A stretch of 36,105 bases of DNA from DATEPR01 sp036502345 (GTDB lineage Bacteria; Actinomycetota; Actinomycetes; Mycobacteriales; Pseudonocardiaceae), in assembly GCA_036502345.1 (NCBI GenBank), contig DASXYT010000385.1, positions 1 through 36,105 on the forward strand, read 5' to 3'. Made by a program: the position numbers and the translations under genes. This document shows positions 15,217-23,627 of the stretch, one piece after another. The notes under the pieces were generated by a model. That model saw nothing but the letters and a program-made list of their open reading frames with translations. It searched no databases and was not told where the DNA came from. Positions within the stretch are counted from its first letter, which is position 1. Each line of letters begins with the position of its first letter.

Positions 15217-16056
15217 ATGGACGTCGAGTTGCGTCATCTGCGCGCATTCGTCACCGTCGCGAGGTTGCGGTCGTTCACCCGTGCTGCCGAGGAACTGCTG
15301 GTCACCCAGCCAGCGCTGAGTCGCACCGTCGCCCAGTTGGAGGCGACGCTGCGGGTGACTCTGCTGGAGCGCACCTCACGGCGGGTCGAACTCACCACGG
15401 CAGGCACGGAATTCCTCGGCCATGCGGAACGAGTGCTGGCCACGGTGGACCAGGCACTGGCGTCGGTGCGCCAGGAGGTCGGCATCCGGCTCGGGTTCAG
15501 CTGGCTGCTGCCCGATCCGTGGGCGCAGCGCACCGTGAGCCGTTTCGAGGCGGCCACCGGCGGCACGGTCTCGTTGGTGCGCTGCGACGATCCGCTGGCC
15601 TGCGTGCGGCAGGGCATGATCGACGTCGCACTGGTGCGCGGCGACGTGCGGAGCACGACCGAGCGTGTGGTGCACCTGTTCGACGAGACACGGGTCGCTG
15701 CCTGCTCGGAACGGTCCGCCCTGGCCGGCCACCCGCGGTTGGACTGGACCGAGGTGCGCGACTGGCCGCTGGTGGTCAACGTGCTGTCCGGCACGACGGG
15801 CCCGTGGTCCTGGCCGGCAGGCGAGGGTCCGGCCCGGATAGTCGAGACAGCGAACTTCGACGAATGGTTGGAATCCGTGGCCGCCGACCGTGGCATCGGG
15901 GTGGTGCCGGAACTGGCGATGCGGCGCAATATCCACCCCGCAGTCCGATTTGTCCCGTTGACCAACGCGCCGACCAGTCCGGTATCGCTGGTGTACCTAC
16001 CGCATGTCCAGGAAACGCTGTTGCGCCAGTTTGTCGACGCAGCCTCCGCCCATTGA
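15217..16056 (+). CDS. LysR-family transcriptional regulator
   Basis: This 279-residue LTTR starts at ATG 15217. Residues 1-60 are the winged helix (MDVELRHLRAFVTVARLRSFTRAAEELLVTQPALSRTVAQLE). The linker helix follows, and then the periplasmic-binding-protein-like effector domain (about 88-275, from VGIRLGFSWLLP). It is divergent from the MFS/nitronate monooxygenase operon and is the likely regulator of it, as is standard for LysR genes. The effector is unknown. Confidence 0.92.
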   Translation: MDVELRHLRAFVTVARLRSFTRAAEELLVTQPALSRTVAQLEATLRVTLLERTSRRVELTTAGTEFLGHAERVLATVDQALASVRQEVGIRLGFSWLLPDPWAQRTVSRFEAATGGTVSLVRCDDPLACVRQGMIDVALVRGDVRSTTERVVHLFDETRVAACSERSALAGHPRLDWTEVRDWPLVVNVLSGTTGPWSWPAGEGPARIVETANFDEWLESVAADRGIGVVPELAMRRNIHPAVRFVPLTNAPTSPVSLVYLPHVQETLLRQFVDAASAH

Positions 16057-16147
16057 GCTGTTCGGTGGCGACAGTTGCGGCCATCGGCGCAGCAATACGT
16101 AACGCGGGCATCGGGCAACTGCGCGCTCACGCTAACGTGACTTCGGG

Positions 16148-16166
16148 TTAGGTTTGCTTAACCTAA
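16148..16166 (+). promoter_or_regulatory. IdeR/DtxR-type iron box
   Basis: TTAGGTTTGCTTAACCTAA matches the 19-bp IdeR/DtxR consensus TTAGGTTAGCCTAACCTAA at 17 of 19 positions. It lies 30 nt upstream of the ferric-iron binding lipoprotein start, where bound Fe2+-IdeR would block transcription of the iron importer when iron is plentiful. Confidence 0.88.
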
Positions 16167-16195
16167 GTCCGATCCCCCCTTCGGAGGCGATGTCA

Positions 16196-17287
16196 ATGAG
16201 GCCCATGGTCGCACGAGCACGATCAGGCAGGGCGGTAGGTGCGGTGTCTGCCGCCATCGCCGCTGCTGTCGTGCTCGCTGGCTGCGGCAGCGGTACGAGC
16301 ACGTCGACCGCGGGGCCGTCCAGCCCGGCCCCCGTCGCCGGTTCGATCAAGGGCCAGACGATCACGCTGTACAACGGCCAGCACGAGCAGACCACGGACG
16401 CGCTGGTCAAGGCGTTCGAGAAGCAGACCGGCGCCATCATCAAGGTGCGCAGCGACGACGAGGACGTGCTCGCCCAGCAGATCGAGCAGGAGGCCGGGAA
16501 CTCGCCCGCCGACGCGTTCTTCACCGAGAACACCCCGCCGCTGGCCCGGCTGGACGAGAAGGGCCTGCTGGCCACGGTCAACCCGTCGACATTGTCCTCG
16601 GTGCCGAGCCAGGACAGCGCATCCGACCACAACTGGGTCGGGGTGTCCGCTCGGGTCAGCATGCTGGTCTACAACACCGACGACCTGAAGCAGAGCGACC
16701 TGCCCACGTCGATCATGGGGCTGGCCGACCCGAAGTGGAAGGGCAAACTGGACATCGCGCCCTCCGAGACGGACTTCCAGCCCATCGTCACGTCGCTGGC
16801 CGCCTCCATCGGTGACGCCGCCACGGTGAAGTGGCTGCAGGCGATCAAGGCCAACGCCGGTTCGCACCAGGACCCGGACAACGAGACCTTGGTGGCCAAC
16901 GTCAACAAGGGCACCACCCAGCTCGGTGTGATCAACCACTACTACTGGTACCGGCTCAAGGACGAGAACGGCGCCAGCGGCATGCACTCCGCGCTGCAGA
17001 CCTTCGCCCCGCACGACGACGGCTACCTGCTCGACGTGTCCGGTGCCGGCGTGCTGAAGTCCAGCAAGCACCAGCAGGCCGCGCAGGAACTGCTGAACTT
17101 CCTGGTCAGCAACGCGGGCCAGAAGGTCCTGGTCGCCGGTGACAGCTGGGAGTACCCGATCGGCTCCGGCGTCACCAACCCGACGCTGCCGGCGTTCTCC
17201 TCGCTCCAGCCGAAGGCCTTCGACCTGACGCAGATCGGTGACGGCGCCAAGGCCGTCCAGCTGCTGCAGCAGGCCGGGCTCGATTGA
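16196..17287 (+). CDS. fbpA: Ferric iron ABC transporter substrate-binding lipoprotein (FbpA/FutA-like)
   Basis: This 363-residue lipoprotein captures Fe3+ outside the membrane for the permease and ATPase downstream. ATG 16196 was chosen because GGAGG (16183-16187) is 8 nt upstream; an earlier in-frame ATG at 16190 is too close to it. It has an N-terminal signal with lipobox LAGC and a Ser/Thr/Ala-rich linker. The mature type-II binding-protein fold begins at ITLYNGQHEQTTDALVKAFEKQTG, where the conserved His contributes to iron binding. NHYYWYRL carries the adjacent tyrosines used as Fe3+ ligands in FbpA proteins. Its stop overlaps the permease start (TTGA). The iron box at 16148 supports the iron assignment. 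Confidence 0.92.
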   Translation: MRPMVARARSGRAVGAVSAAIAAAVVLAGCGSGTSTSTAGPSSPAPVAGSIKGQTITLYNGQHEQTTDALVKAFEKQTGAIIKVRSDDEDVLAQQIEQEAGNSPADAFFTENTPPLARLDEKGLLATVNPSTLSSVPSQDSASDHNWVGVSARVSMLVYNTDDLKQSDLPTSIMGLADPKWKGKLDIAPSETDFQPIVTSLAASIGDAATVKWLQAIKANAGSHQDPDNETLVANVNKGTTQLGVINHYYWYRLKDENGASGMHSALQTFAPHDDGYLLDVSGAGVLKSSKHQQAAQELLNFLVSNAGQKVLVAGDSWEYPIGSGVTNPTLPAFSSLQPKAFDLTQIGDGAKAVQLLQQAGLD

Positions 17288-18900
17288 GCACCACCCGCGA
17301 ACGGGTTGCCACGGCCGCTGTTCCGCCTGTCACGGCGGAACGGCGGCTGTGGCCGTTCCCGCGTCCCCGGCGCAACCTGGTCCTGTACCTGATCGCCGGC
17401 GCTGTCGCCGTCGGCCTGCTCGGCCCCGAGGTGTTCCTGGTCCTGCAGGCCAACGGTGTGGGCTGGGCCGAACTGCACCGCGTCCTGTTCCGTCCGCTGA
17501 CCGTGGAGCTGCTGACCAACACCGTCGAACTCGCCGTCGGCGTCACGATCCTCACCGCGATCATCGGCACAGCGACGGCGTGGTGCGTCGAGCGGACCGC
17601 CCTGCCGTTGAAGCGGATGTGGGCCGTCCTCGTCGTGCTGCCGGTGTCCATTCCGGACTTCGTGGTCGGCTACGCGTGGCACTCGCTGTTCCCGAACTTC
17701 ATCGGCCTGCACGCTGCCGCCGTCGTGATGACGCTGGACCTCTATCCGCTGGTCTATCTGCCGGTCGCGGCGGCGCTGCGGCGCACCGACCCGGCGCTCG
17801 AGGAGTCCGCGCACGCGCTCGGGCTGGGCAAGTGGGCCACGTTCCGGCGGGTCATCCTGCCGCAGATCCGGCCCGCCGTCCTCGGCGGCAGCCTGGTCGT
17901 CATCCTGGCGCTGCTGGCCGAGTTCGGCGCGTTCGAGATCCTGAACTTCCGCACGTTCACCACCGAGATCTTCACCGAGCTACAGGTGGACACGTCGGCG
18001 GCGTCGGCGTTGTCGCTGCTGCTGGTCCTGATGGGCATCGTCGTGCTGATCGGCGAGGGGTTCTCCAGCGGCCGGGGCAGGGTCAGCCGGGGTGGCCCGC
18101 AGGCGTCCCGGCCGCCGGTCCGGCGCAGGCTCGGCCTGTGGCTCGGGCCGACGCTGCTCGGGCTGACCGCCGTGGTCATCCTCGCGGTCGGCGTGCCGAT
18201 CGGCACGCTGGTCTACTGGCTCACGCACTCCCAGCACACCACGCTGCCGGCCAGCACGACGCTCCTGTCGGCCACGCTGGCGACTGCCCGTTACTCGGTG
18301 TTCGCGGCGGCGCTGGGCACGATCGCGGCCACGCCGGTCGCGTTGCTCGCCGCACAGCGCAGGGGCCGGATCGCCAAGATCGTGGAACGCAGCACCTATC
18401 TGATCCAGTCGGTGCCCGGGGTGGTCATCGCGCTGAGCCTGGTCTTCTTCGCGGTGCGCTACGTGTTCCCCATCTACCAGACCAGCGTGCTGATGGTGAT
18501 CGCGTACGCGCTGCTGTTCTTCCCGCTGGCCCTGGTCTGCGTGCGGGCGTCGGCGGTGCAGGCGTCGCCCCGACTGGCCGAGATGGGCCGGTCGCTGGGC
18601 TACCGGCCACTGCAGGTGTTCTTCCGCGTGACACTGCCGATCATCTCACCGGGCATCGGAGCGGCGTTCTGCCTCGTGTTCCTGTCCTCGGTCACCGAAC
18701 TGACCGCCACGCTGGTCCTCGTGCCGACCGGCGTGCACACCCTGGCCACCCAGTTCTGGGCCTACCAGACCAACACCGCCTATGGCGCGGCCGCGCCGTA
18801 CGCTGCCGTCATCGTGGCGATAGCGGCCATCCCCAGCGTCGTGCTCGGGGCGTGGTTCTCCCGGCGGCAAGGAGACAATCCGGTGGTGGTCGGCTCATGA
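17284..18900 (+). CDS. fbpB: Ferric iron ABC transporter permease (FbpB-like, fused two-domain)
   Basis: This 538-residue membrane protein has about 12 membrane segments in two homologous halves, each with an EAA-type cytoplasmic loop that contacts the ATPase: EESAHALGLGKWATFRRVILPQIRPA in the first half and AEMGRSLGYRPLQVFFRVTLPIISPG in the second. The start is TTG 17284, overlapping the lipoprotein stop by 4 nt (TTGA), and the end overlaps the ATPase start (ATGA). The three genes are therefore one translationally coupled operon. It forms the channel through which Fe3+ released from the lipoprotein enters the cell. Confidence 0.92.
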   Translation: MSTTRERVATAAVPPVTAERRLWPFPRPRRNLVLYLIAGAVAVGLLGPEVFLVLQANGVGWAELHRVLFRPLTVELLTNTVELAVGVTILTAIIGTATAWCVERTALPLKRMWAVLVVLPVSIPDFVVGYAWHSLFPNFIGLHAAAVVMTLDLYPLVYLPVAAALRRTDPALEESAHALGLGKWATFRRVILPQIRPAVLGGSLVVILALLAEFGAFEILNFRTFTTEIFTELQVDTSAASALSLLLVLMGIVVLIGEGFSSGRGRVSRGGPQASRPPVRRRLGLWLGPTLLGLTAVVILAVGVPIGTLVYWLTHSQHTTLPASTTLLSATLATARYSVFAAALGTIAATPVALLAAQRRGRIAKIVERSTYLIQSVPGVVIALSLVFFAVRYVFPIYQTSVLMVIAYALLFFPLALVCVRASAVQASPRLAEMGRSLGYRPLQVFFRVTLPIISPGIGAAFCLVFLSSVTELTATLVLVPTGVHTLATQFWAYQTNTAYGAAAPYAAVIVAIAAIPSVVLGAWFSRRQGDNPVVVGS

Positions 18901-19934
18901 ACGCCCTGGAGGTTGACGACATCGCGATGTCGTTCGGTTCCACCGAAGTGCTCACCGACGTCAGCCTGACGGTGCCCGAGCACTCGATCACCGCCGTGCT
19001 CGGCTCGTCCGGCAGCGGGAAGACCACGCTGCTGCGCATCATCGCCGGGTTCGAGCGGCCCAAGGCGGGCCGGATCAGCCTGGCGGGCCGGGTGATCGAG
19101 AGCGAAGGACGGCACGTGCCACCGGAACGGCGCAGGCTGGGCTACGTGCCGCAGGAGGGTGCCCTGTTCCCGCACCTGACCGTCGCCCGCAACGTCGGGT
19201 TCGGGCTACGCAGGGGCTCCCGGCACACCGGCCGGGTCGAGGAACTGCTCGAACTGGTCGACCTCGCGGGCCTCGGCAAGCGGTACCCGCACGAGTTGTC
19301 CGGTGGCCAGCAGCAGCGGGTCGCGCTGGCCCGCGCGCTGGCGCTGGACCCGGCGCTGCTGTTGCTGGACGAACCGTTCGCCTCGCTGGACGCGGCACTG
19401 CGGCTCAGCGTGCGGGCCGACATCGCCCGCGTGCTGCGGGCCGCCAAGACCGCTGTCGTCCTGGTCACCCACGACCAGCAGGAAGCCATGTCCATGGCCG
19501 ACCAGGTGGCCGTGCTGCGGGCCGGGCACGTGGCCCAGATCGGTGCCCCACGGGACATCTACGCCAACCCGGTCGACCCGGACATGGCCGCCTTCGTCGG
19601 CGAGGCCAATCTGGTGGACGCCGACATCGACGGCGGCACAGCGGTCACCGCACTGGGCAGGCTCAGCACGGAACCGACCGACCGGACCCGGGCGGTCGTG
19701 CTCGTCCGGCCGGAGCAGATCACCATCGCGCACGGCCACAGCGAGACCGGGCTGACCGGGCACGTGATCGAGCAGAGCTACCAGGGCCACGAATCCCTGA
19801 TCACGGTGACGCCCGACCGGGACTGCGGCGCTGTCGCGCTGCGGGTGCGGATCCACGGCACCGACAGCTACGCGGCCGGCACGCCCGTCACGCTCACCGC
19901 CACCGGTGCCGTGCCCGCGTGGCCGGCTACGTGA
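18897..19934 (+). CDS. fbpC: Ferric iron ABC transporter ATP-binding protein (FbpC-like)
   Basis: This 345-residue ATPase powers the iron importer. It has Walker A GSSGSGKTT, the Q-loop YVPQEGALFPHLTV, the signature LSGGQQQRVALARALALDP, Walker B LLLLDEPFASLD and the H-loop VTHDQQEAMSMAD. A C-terminal TOBE-type region (about residues 260-340, from RAVVLVRPEQITI) is typical of Fe3+ and polyamine importers. ATG 18897 overlaps the permease stop. The operon appears to end here; a new promoter begins at 19964. Confidence 0.93.
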   Translation: MNALEVDDIAMSFGSTEVLTDVSLTVPEHSITAVLGSSGSGKTTLLRIIAGFERPKAGRISLAGRVIESEGRHVPPERRRLGYVPQEGALFPHLTVARNVGFGLRRGSRHTGRVEELLELVDLAGLGKRYPHELSGGQQQRVALARALALDPALLLLDEPFASLDAALRLSVRADIARVLRAAKTAVVLVTHDQQEAMSMADQVAVLRAGHVAQIGAPRDIYANPVDPDMAAFVGEANLVDADIDGGTAVTALGRLSTEPTDRTRAVVLVRPEQITIAHGHSETGLTGHVIEQSYQGHESLITVTPDRDCGAVALRVRIHGTDSYAAGTPVTLTATGAVPAWPAT

Positions 19935-19963
19935 TATTGACACGTGACGCGGCTCGCAGGTGT

Positions 19964-19992
19964 TTGACTGCGCTGGTGGGCTCGGGTCTACT
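19964..19992 (+). promoter_or_regulatory. Sigma-70-type promoter upstream of the decayed ABC transporter
   Basis: TTGACT (19964-19969) and TCTACT (19987-19992) are separated by 17 bp, the best housekeeping promoter in the window. Transcription would start near 19999, just ahead of a strong SD AAGGAGGTG (20003-20011) and ATG 20018. Confidence 0.65.
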
Positions 19993-20017
19993 CGTAGTGA
20001 CGAAGGAGGTGAGCCGG

Positions 20018-20086
20018 ATGACCGGTGAGGGACATAGTAGGTGCCGTCACGCGGATTCCCGGCCACGTCCGGGAGGTCGGAGCTAG
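20018..20086 (+). CDS. Very short reading frame (22 codons) with strong SD, probably the stub of a deleted gene
   Basis: ATG 20018 follows an excellent SD by 6 nt and a good promoter, yet the frame stops at TAG 20084-20086 after 22 residues (starting MTGEGHSRCRHADSRPRPG). It overlaps the permease remnant in another frame. It is most simply the 5' end of the original first gene, joined by deletion to the permease 3' part. A leader peptide is possible, but there is no codon run to suggest attenuation. Confidence 0.35.
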   Translation: MTGEGHSRCRHADSRPRPGGRS

Positions 20087-20432
20087 TTCCGCGAACGATC
20101 TGCGTGAGGCGGCGGCGAACCTACGGCTGCCACGAGGACTGCGCTGGCGCAAGCTGATCCCGGCGATCTTCCCCAGTTACGTCACCGGCGGCATCACGGC
20201 GGCAGGCGGCGCCTGGAACGCCTCCATCGTCGCCGAGGTCGTCCACTACCACGGCACCACGCTCACCGCATCGGGTCTTGGCGCCTACATCGCGCAGGCC
20301 ACCGCCACCGGCAACGCGGGCCGCATCCTGGTCGGCGTCGCCGTGATGAGTTGCTACGTCATCGGCCTCAACCGCCTCGTCTGGCGCCGCCCGTACGCCG
20401 TTGCCGAACAACGCTGTTCCGTTGCCAGCTAG
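20025..20432 (+). pseudogene. NitT/TauT-type ABC transporter permease, truncated remnant
   Basis: The 135-residue frame matches only the C-terminal part of a nitrate/sulfonate-type permease. The EAA loop (DLREAAANLRLPRGLRWRKL) is followed by the last membrane segments (IFPSYVTGGITAAGGAWNASIVAEVV and AGRILVGVAVMSCYVIGLNRLVWRR). About the first 24 residues do not look like permease sequence, so a deletion seems to have joined an unrelated 5' end to it. With most membrane segments missing it cannot form a channel. It is followed at once by the frameshifted ATPase of the same transporter type. Confidence 0.8.
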
Positions 20433-20442
20433 GAGGGTTGTC

Positions 20443-21264
20443 ATGACCGCTTTTGGTCGACGTCGAGCACGTCAGCAAGAGCTTCACCGGTGCCGCAGGC
20501 GGCGAACTGCGGGTGCTGGACGACATCGGCCTCCAGTTGCGGCCCGGGGAGATCGTGGCGCTGCTGGGCAGGTCCGGCTCAGGCAAGTCGACGCTGCTGC
20601 GCACCATCGCGGGGCTGATCGCCCCGTCGGTGGGCACCGTGCGCTACCGGGGCGTGGAGCTGAACGGCGCCGATCCCGGTACCGCCATGGTGTTCCAGAG
20701 CTTCGCCCTGATGCCGTGGCTCACCGTGCTGGACAACGTCGAGCTCGGCCTTGCGGCACAAGGGATTCCACCGGTGCGGCGGCGGATGCGCGCGCTGACG
20801 GCGATCGAGCTGATCGGGTTGGCGGGTTCGAGTCCGCCTACCCGAAGGAGTTGTCCGGCGGCATGCGGCAGCACGTCGGGTTCGCCAGGGCACTGGTGCT
20901 CGAACCCGACGTGCTGCTGATGGACGAGCCGTTCTCCGCGCTGGACGTGCTCACGGCCGAGAACCTGCGCGGCGAACTGCTCGGCCTGTGGAGCGGTGAC
21001 CACTTCCCCACCAAGGCCGTCTGCATCGTCACCCACGACATCGAGGAGGCCGTGCAGTTCGCCGACCGGGTCATCGTGCTGGGCTCCGGTCAGATCGGGG
21101 CTGAGGTCCCGGTCATCCTGCCCCGGCCGAGGGACCGTCGTGCGCCGGCCTTCGGTGCCCTGGTCGATCGGTTGTACGACCTGCTCACCGACAGCGGTCC
21201 GTCAGAGAGCACTCAGCCGGATGGAGTTCGCGATGGCCACATACCCAGCATCGTTGGGGTGTAG
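20443..21264 (+). pseudogene. NitT/TauT-type ABC transporter ATP-binding protein, frameshifted and C-terminally shortened
   Basis: ATG 20443 follows SD AGGAGGG. After MTA the frame shifts at a TTTT run (20451-20454), where one extra T is implied; the correct frame continues as VDVEHVSKSF and Walker A GRSGSGKST. A second shift near 20824-20829 (one base missing in GGGTTCGAG) brings back the first frame, which carries the signature LSGGMRQHVGFARAL, Walker B LLMDEPFSALD and the H-loop CIVTHDIEEA. The AAA-associated C-terminal domain usual for this subfamily is cut short, and the frame runs 63 nt into the convergent SGNH hydrolase gene. With the truncated permease in front, decay is likelier than sequencing error alone. 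Confidence 0.8.
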
Positions 21265-22440
21265 ATGGTCACCGCTGTCGAAAGCGGGCAGCATGGCCAG
21301 CGGATCAGCGGGGTCGCGGACGGCGGCTGCGAAGTCGAACACGGCGTCGTAGGCCCCGCTGGTCCTGATCCAGGTGTTCACGGCGGTCCTGGTGGCCTCC
21401 AGCGCCGGACTGTAGTCGGTCCAGCCCTTGAACGGGGTCAACGTCGCGCCGAACACCCGCAGGCCACGGGCCTGGCCCTGGCTGACGAGTTGGCGCAGCG
21501 CCGTGGTGATCGGCACCGGGTCGAGTTCGTGTGGGTCCTGCTGGATGTCGTTGATGCCCAGCAGCACGATCATCGAACGGGCCGCCGTCTTGGCCAGTGC
21601 GTCCCGGTCCAGCCTGGCCAGCGCGTTCACACCGAACGTGTCGCCGTCCAGCAACAGGCGGTTGCCGCTGATCCCCGCGTTCACCACGCCGAGCCGCTGG
21701 TCGGCGGGCAGCTTGGCGATCCGGGCGGCGAGCAGGTCCGGCCACCGGTGATTCGCGTCCATTGTGGAGCCAACGCCGTCGGTGATCGAGTCTCCGAAGG
21801 TGACCACAGCGCCTCGGCTGGTGGTCAGCACGTCGACGCCGTTCACGTAGTGCCAGATGTCCGTGGTCTGGTCGAACGCCGCGCCCGACTCGTCGGAGGC
21901 ATGGTCCCCGCTGCTGGTCAGGAACGACGTCTGGCCTGCGAACGGGTGGTAGGTGACCGGGCCGGACGGAGCCGACACGAACGTGGTGACCAGCAGGTTC
22001 GCTGCGGTGGGCACGGTGAGTTCGACGGCGTCGCTGACCACGTCGGCGCCGACCGGGATGGTGACCGAGGCCTGTCCGTTGAAGGTCAGTTCGCGCAGCG
22101 TGCCGGGCATCGCGCTCGGATCGGCCGGTTTCGCGGCCAGTGCGACTGTGACGTGTGCCATGGTCAAGGGTGCCGCGCCGAACGCGTTGGACAGCCGTAC
22201 CCGCACCGCCCGACCGCCGATGCTGGCGTGCAGCGCGTTGCGAATGCTCGTGTTCGGCAGGCCGTTCGCGGTGTTCGCCAATGCGTCGGCCGCGGCGGCT
22301 GCCCAGGTCCCGACCCAGGTCCGGGTGCCACGTTCAGCCGTCGCCGCTGCCGCCGGAATCGCAGGCGACAGCGCCACAGCGGCCGCGGCGCCCGTGCCTA
22401 CCAGTAGTCGCCGCCTGGAGAAACCCGCCCGCTCGCCCAC
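21202..22440 (-). CDS. Tat-exported SGNH/GDSL hydrolase (esterase/lipase-like)
   Basis: This 412-residue secreted hydrolase starts at GTG 22440 (SD GGGAG about 7 nt upstream). The N-terminus FSRRRLLVGTGAAAAVALSPAIPAAAA is a twin-arginine signal with an Ala-rich cleavage region. The SGNH blocks are present: GDSIT with Ser218, the Gly/Asn blocks (AGISGN; GIND with Asn297), and DHLHPND with Asp391 and His394 completing the triad. A beta-rich domain of about 160 residues precedes the catalytic part, as in many actinobacterial secreted GDSL esterases. Its 3' end overlaps the frameshifted ATPase remnant. Confidence 0.92.
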   Translation of the reverse strand: MGERAGFSRRRLLVGTGAAAAVALSPAIPAAAATAERGTRTWVGTWAAAAADALANTANGLPNTSIRNALHASIGGRAVRVRLSNAFGAAPLTMAHVTVALAAKPADPSAMPGTLRELTFNGQASVTIPVGADVVSDAVELTVPTAANLLVTTFVSAPSGPVTYHPFAGQTSFLTSSGDHASDESGAAFDQTTDIWHYVNGVDVLTTSRGAVVTFGDSITDGVGSTMDANHRWPDLLAARIAKLPADQRLGVVNAGISGNRLLLDGDTFGVNALARLDRDALAKTAARSMIVLLGINDIQQDPHELDPVPITTALRQLVSQGQARGLRVFGATLTPFKGWTDYSPALEATRTAVNTWIRTSGAYDAVFDFAAAVRDPADPLAMLPAFDSGDHLHPNDAGYVAIANSIRLSAL

Positions 22441-22559
22441 TGTTGCTCCCTTCGCCGGTGCCCGCACTCCCCGTCGAGCGCGGTCTGCCCAACTCCACCA
22501 TTGCCGTTGTCCGGTGGACACGGTCAGCCGCCGAACGCACCAAAACGTTCACAGCGACC

Positions 22560-22565
22560 TAGGCT
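22560..22565 (+). promoter_or_regulatory. -10 box, probably leaderless, for the SRPBCC gene at 22573
   Basis: TAGGCT lies 7 nt before ATG 22573, and no SD is present. This spacing puts the transcription start at the start codon. Confidence 0.45.
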
Positions 22566-22572
22566 GGCTGCC

Positions 22573-23037
22573 ATGACGACAGAGCGGCTCGAGGTGGCCC
22601 GGGAGATCTCGGCGACGCCCGCACGGGTGTTCACACTGCTGTGCAACCCCAAGGGGCACGTGACGATCGACAGCTCAGGGATGCTCCAGTCGGCGGACGG
22701 CAACCCGGTGAACAAGGTGGGCGACCAGTTCGTGGTGCACATGGACCGCGAGGCACTGGGCGACATGCCGCTGGGCAAGTACGACGTCACGGTGACCATC
22801 ACGAAGTTCGAGCGCGACTCGCACCTCGAGTGGACGATCGGCTCGGAACGACTCCAGCCGCCGATCATGCACCTGTACGGCTACCGGCTCGAACGCAGCG
22901 ACACCGGCAGCCGGGTCACGTCGTACTACGACTGGAGCCAGATCGACGACGCCTACCGGGGGCAGATCACCTTCCCGATCGTCCCGGAGTCCGCGCTGCG
23001 CGCCACTCTCGGCATCCTGGCCAGGAACGTCGAATGA
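22573..23037 (+). CDS. SRPBCC family protein
   Basis: This 154-residue SRPBCC protein has a typical N-terminus (LEVAREISATPARVFTLLCNPKGHVTIDSSGM) and a C-terminal helix after YYDWSQIDD. It is of the type often annotated as polyketide cyclase or dimethyladenosine transferase by error; the ligand is unknown. ATG 22573 has no SD but has a -10 box 7 nt upstream, so the transcript is probably leaderless. Its stop overlaps the next start (ATGA), linking it to the DUF1684 gene. Confidence 0.85.
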   Translation: MTTERLEVAREISATPARVFTLLCNPKGHVTIDSSGMLQSADGNPVNKVGDQFVVHMDREALGDMPLGKYDVTVTITKFERDSHLEWTIGSERLQPPIMHLYGYRLERSDTGSRVTSYYDWSQIDDAYRGQITFPIVPESALRATLGILARNVE

Positions 23038-23627
23038 CCGCTCAACTGGAGCTCACGGACTACCGGCGGCAGGTCAGCGAGCTGTACGCCGCCGTCCGCG
23101 ACGAGGCCGACCCCGAGCGGGGGCACGCCGTGTGGCGGGCCGGCCGGGACGACCTGTTCCGCAACCACCCGCAGAGCCCACTCCCGGCGGACGACCCACT
23201 GCGGAAGACCGGCCTGCCCTATTGGCCCTACGACCCTGCGCTCCGGTTCACGCTGCCGCTGCTGCCGGCCGCGGAGCCGATCCGCCTCGCACTGCCGACC
23301 GACAACGACGGCACCACTCCGATGAGGCTCGTCGGGCACGTCGAACTGCTCGGCGCGACCGTGGACGTGTGGTGGCTGGAGCAGTACGCGGGCGGCCTGT
23401 TCGTGCCGCTGCGGGACGGTTCCGCCGGCCACACCAGCTACGGCGGCGGCCGCTACCTGCTGGACACCGCGAAGAGCGCGGATCTCGGTGGCACGGCCGA
23501 CCACCTGGTGGTGGACCTGAACTTCCTCTACCACCCGTCGTGCCGCTACGACAGTGCCTGGCAGTGCCCGCTGGCACCGCCGGGCAACACGATCAGTGCG
23601 ATCGTCGAGGCCGGCGAACGGATGTGA
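23034..23627 (+). CDS. DUF1684 domain protein
   Basis: This 197-residue protein starts at ATG 23034, overlapping the SRPBCC stop by 4 nt. It has the DUF1684 pattern: an N-terminal helix with WRAGRDDLFRNHPQSPL (the R..LF..HPQSP motif), GLPYWPYDPALRF, a beta region ending GGRYLLDTAKSAD, and the family's signature end VVDLNFLYHPSCRYDSAWQCPLAPPGN with two cysteines. The fold is probably an all-beta enzyme or binding domain, but no activity is known to me. The stop abuts the HdeD-like gene on the other strand. Confidence 0.85.
   Translation: MTAQLELTDYRRQVSELYAAVRDEADPERGHAVWRAGRDDLFRNHPQSPLPADDPLRKTGLPYWPYDPALRFTLPLLPAAEPIRLALPTDNDGTTPMRLVGHVELLGATVDVWWLEQYAGGLFVPLRDGSAGHTSYGGGRYLLDTAKSADLGGTADHLVVDLNFLYHPSCRYDSAWQCPLAPPGNTISAIVEAGERM

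Noticed and set aside
16154..16195. Earlier start of the iron-binding lipoprotein
   Set aside because: It would begin inside the iron box and lack an SD; ATG 16196 has GGAGG at 8 nt and gives a normal lipoprotein signal.
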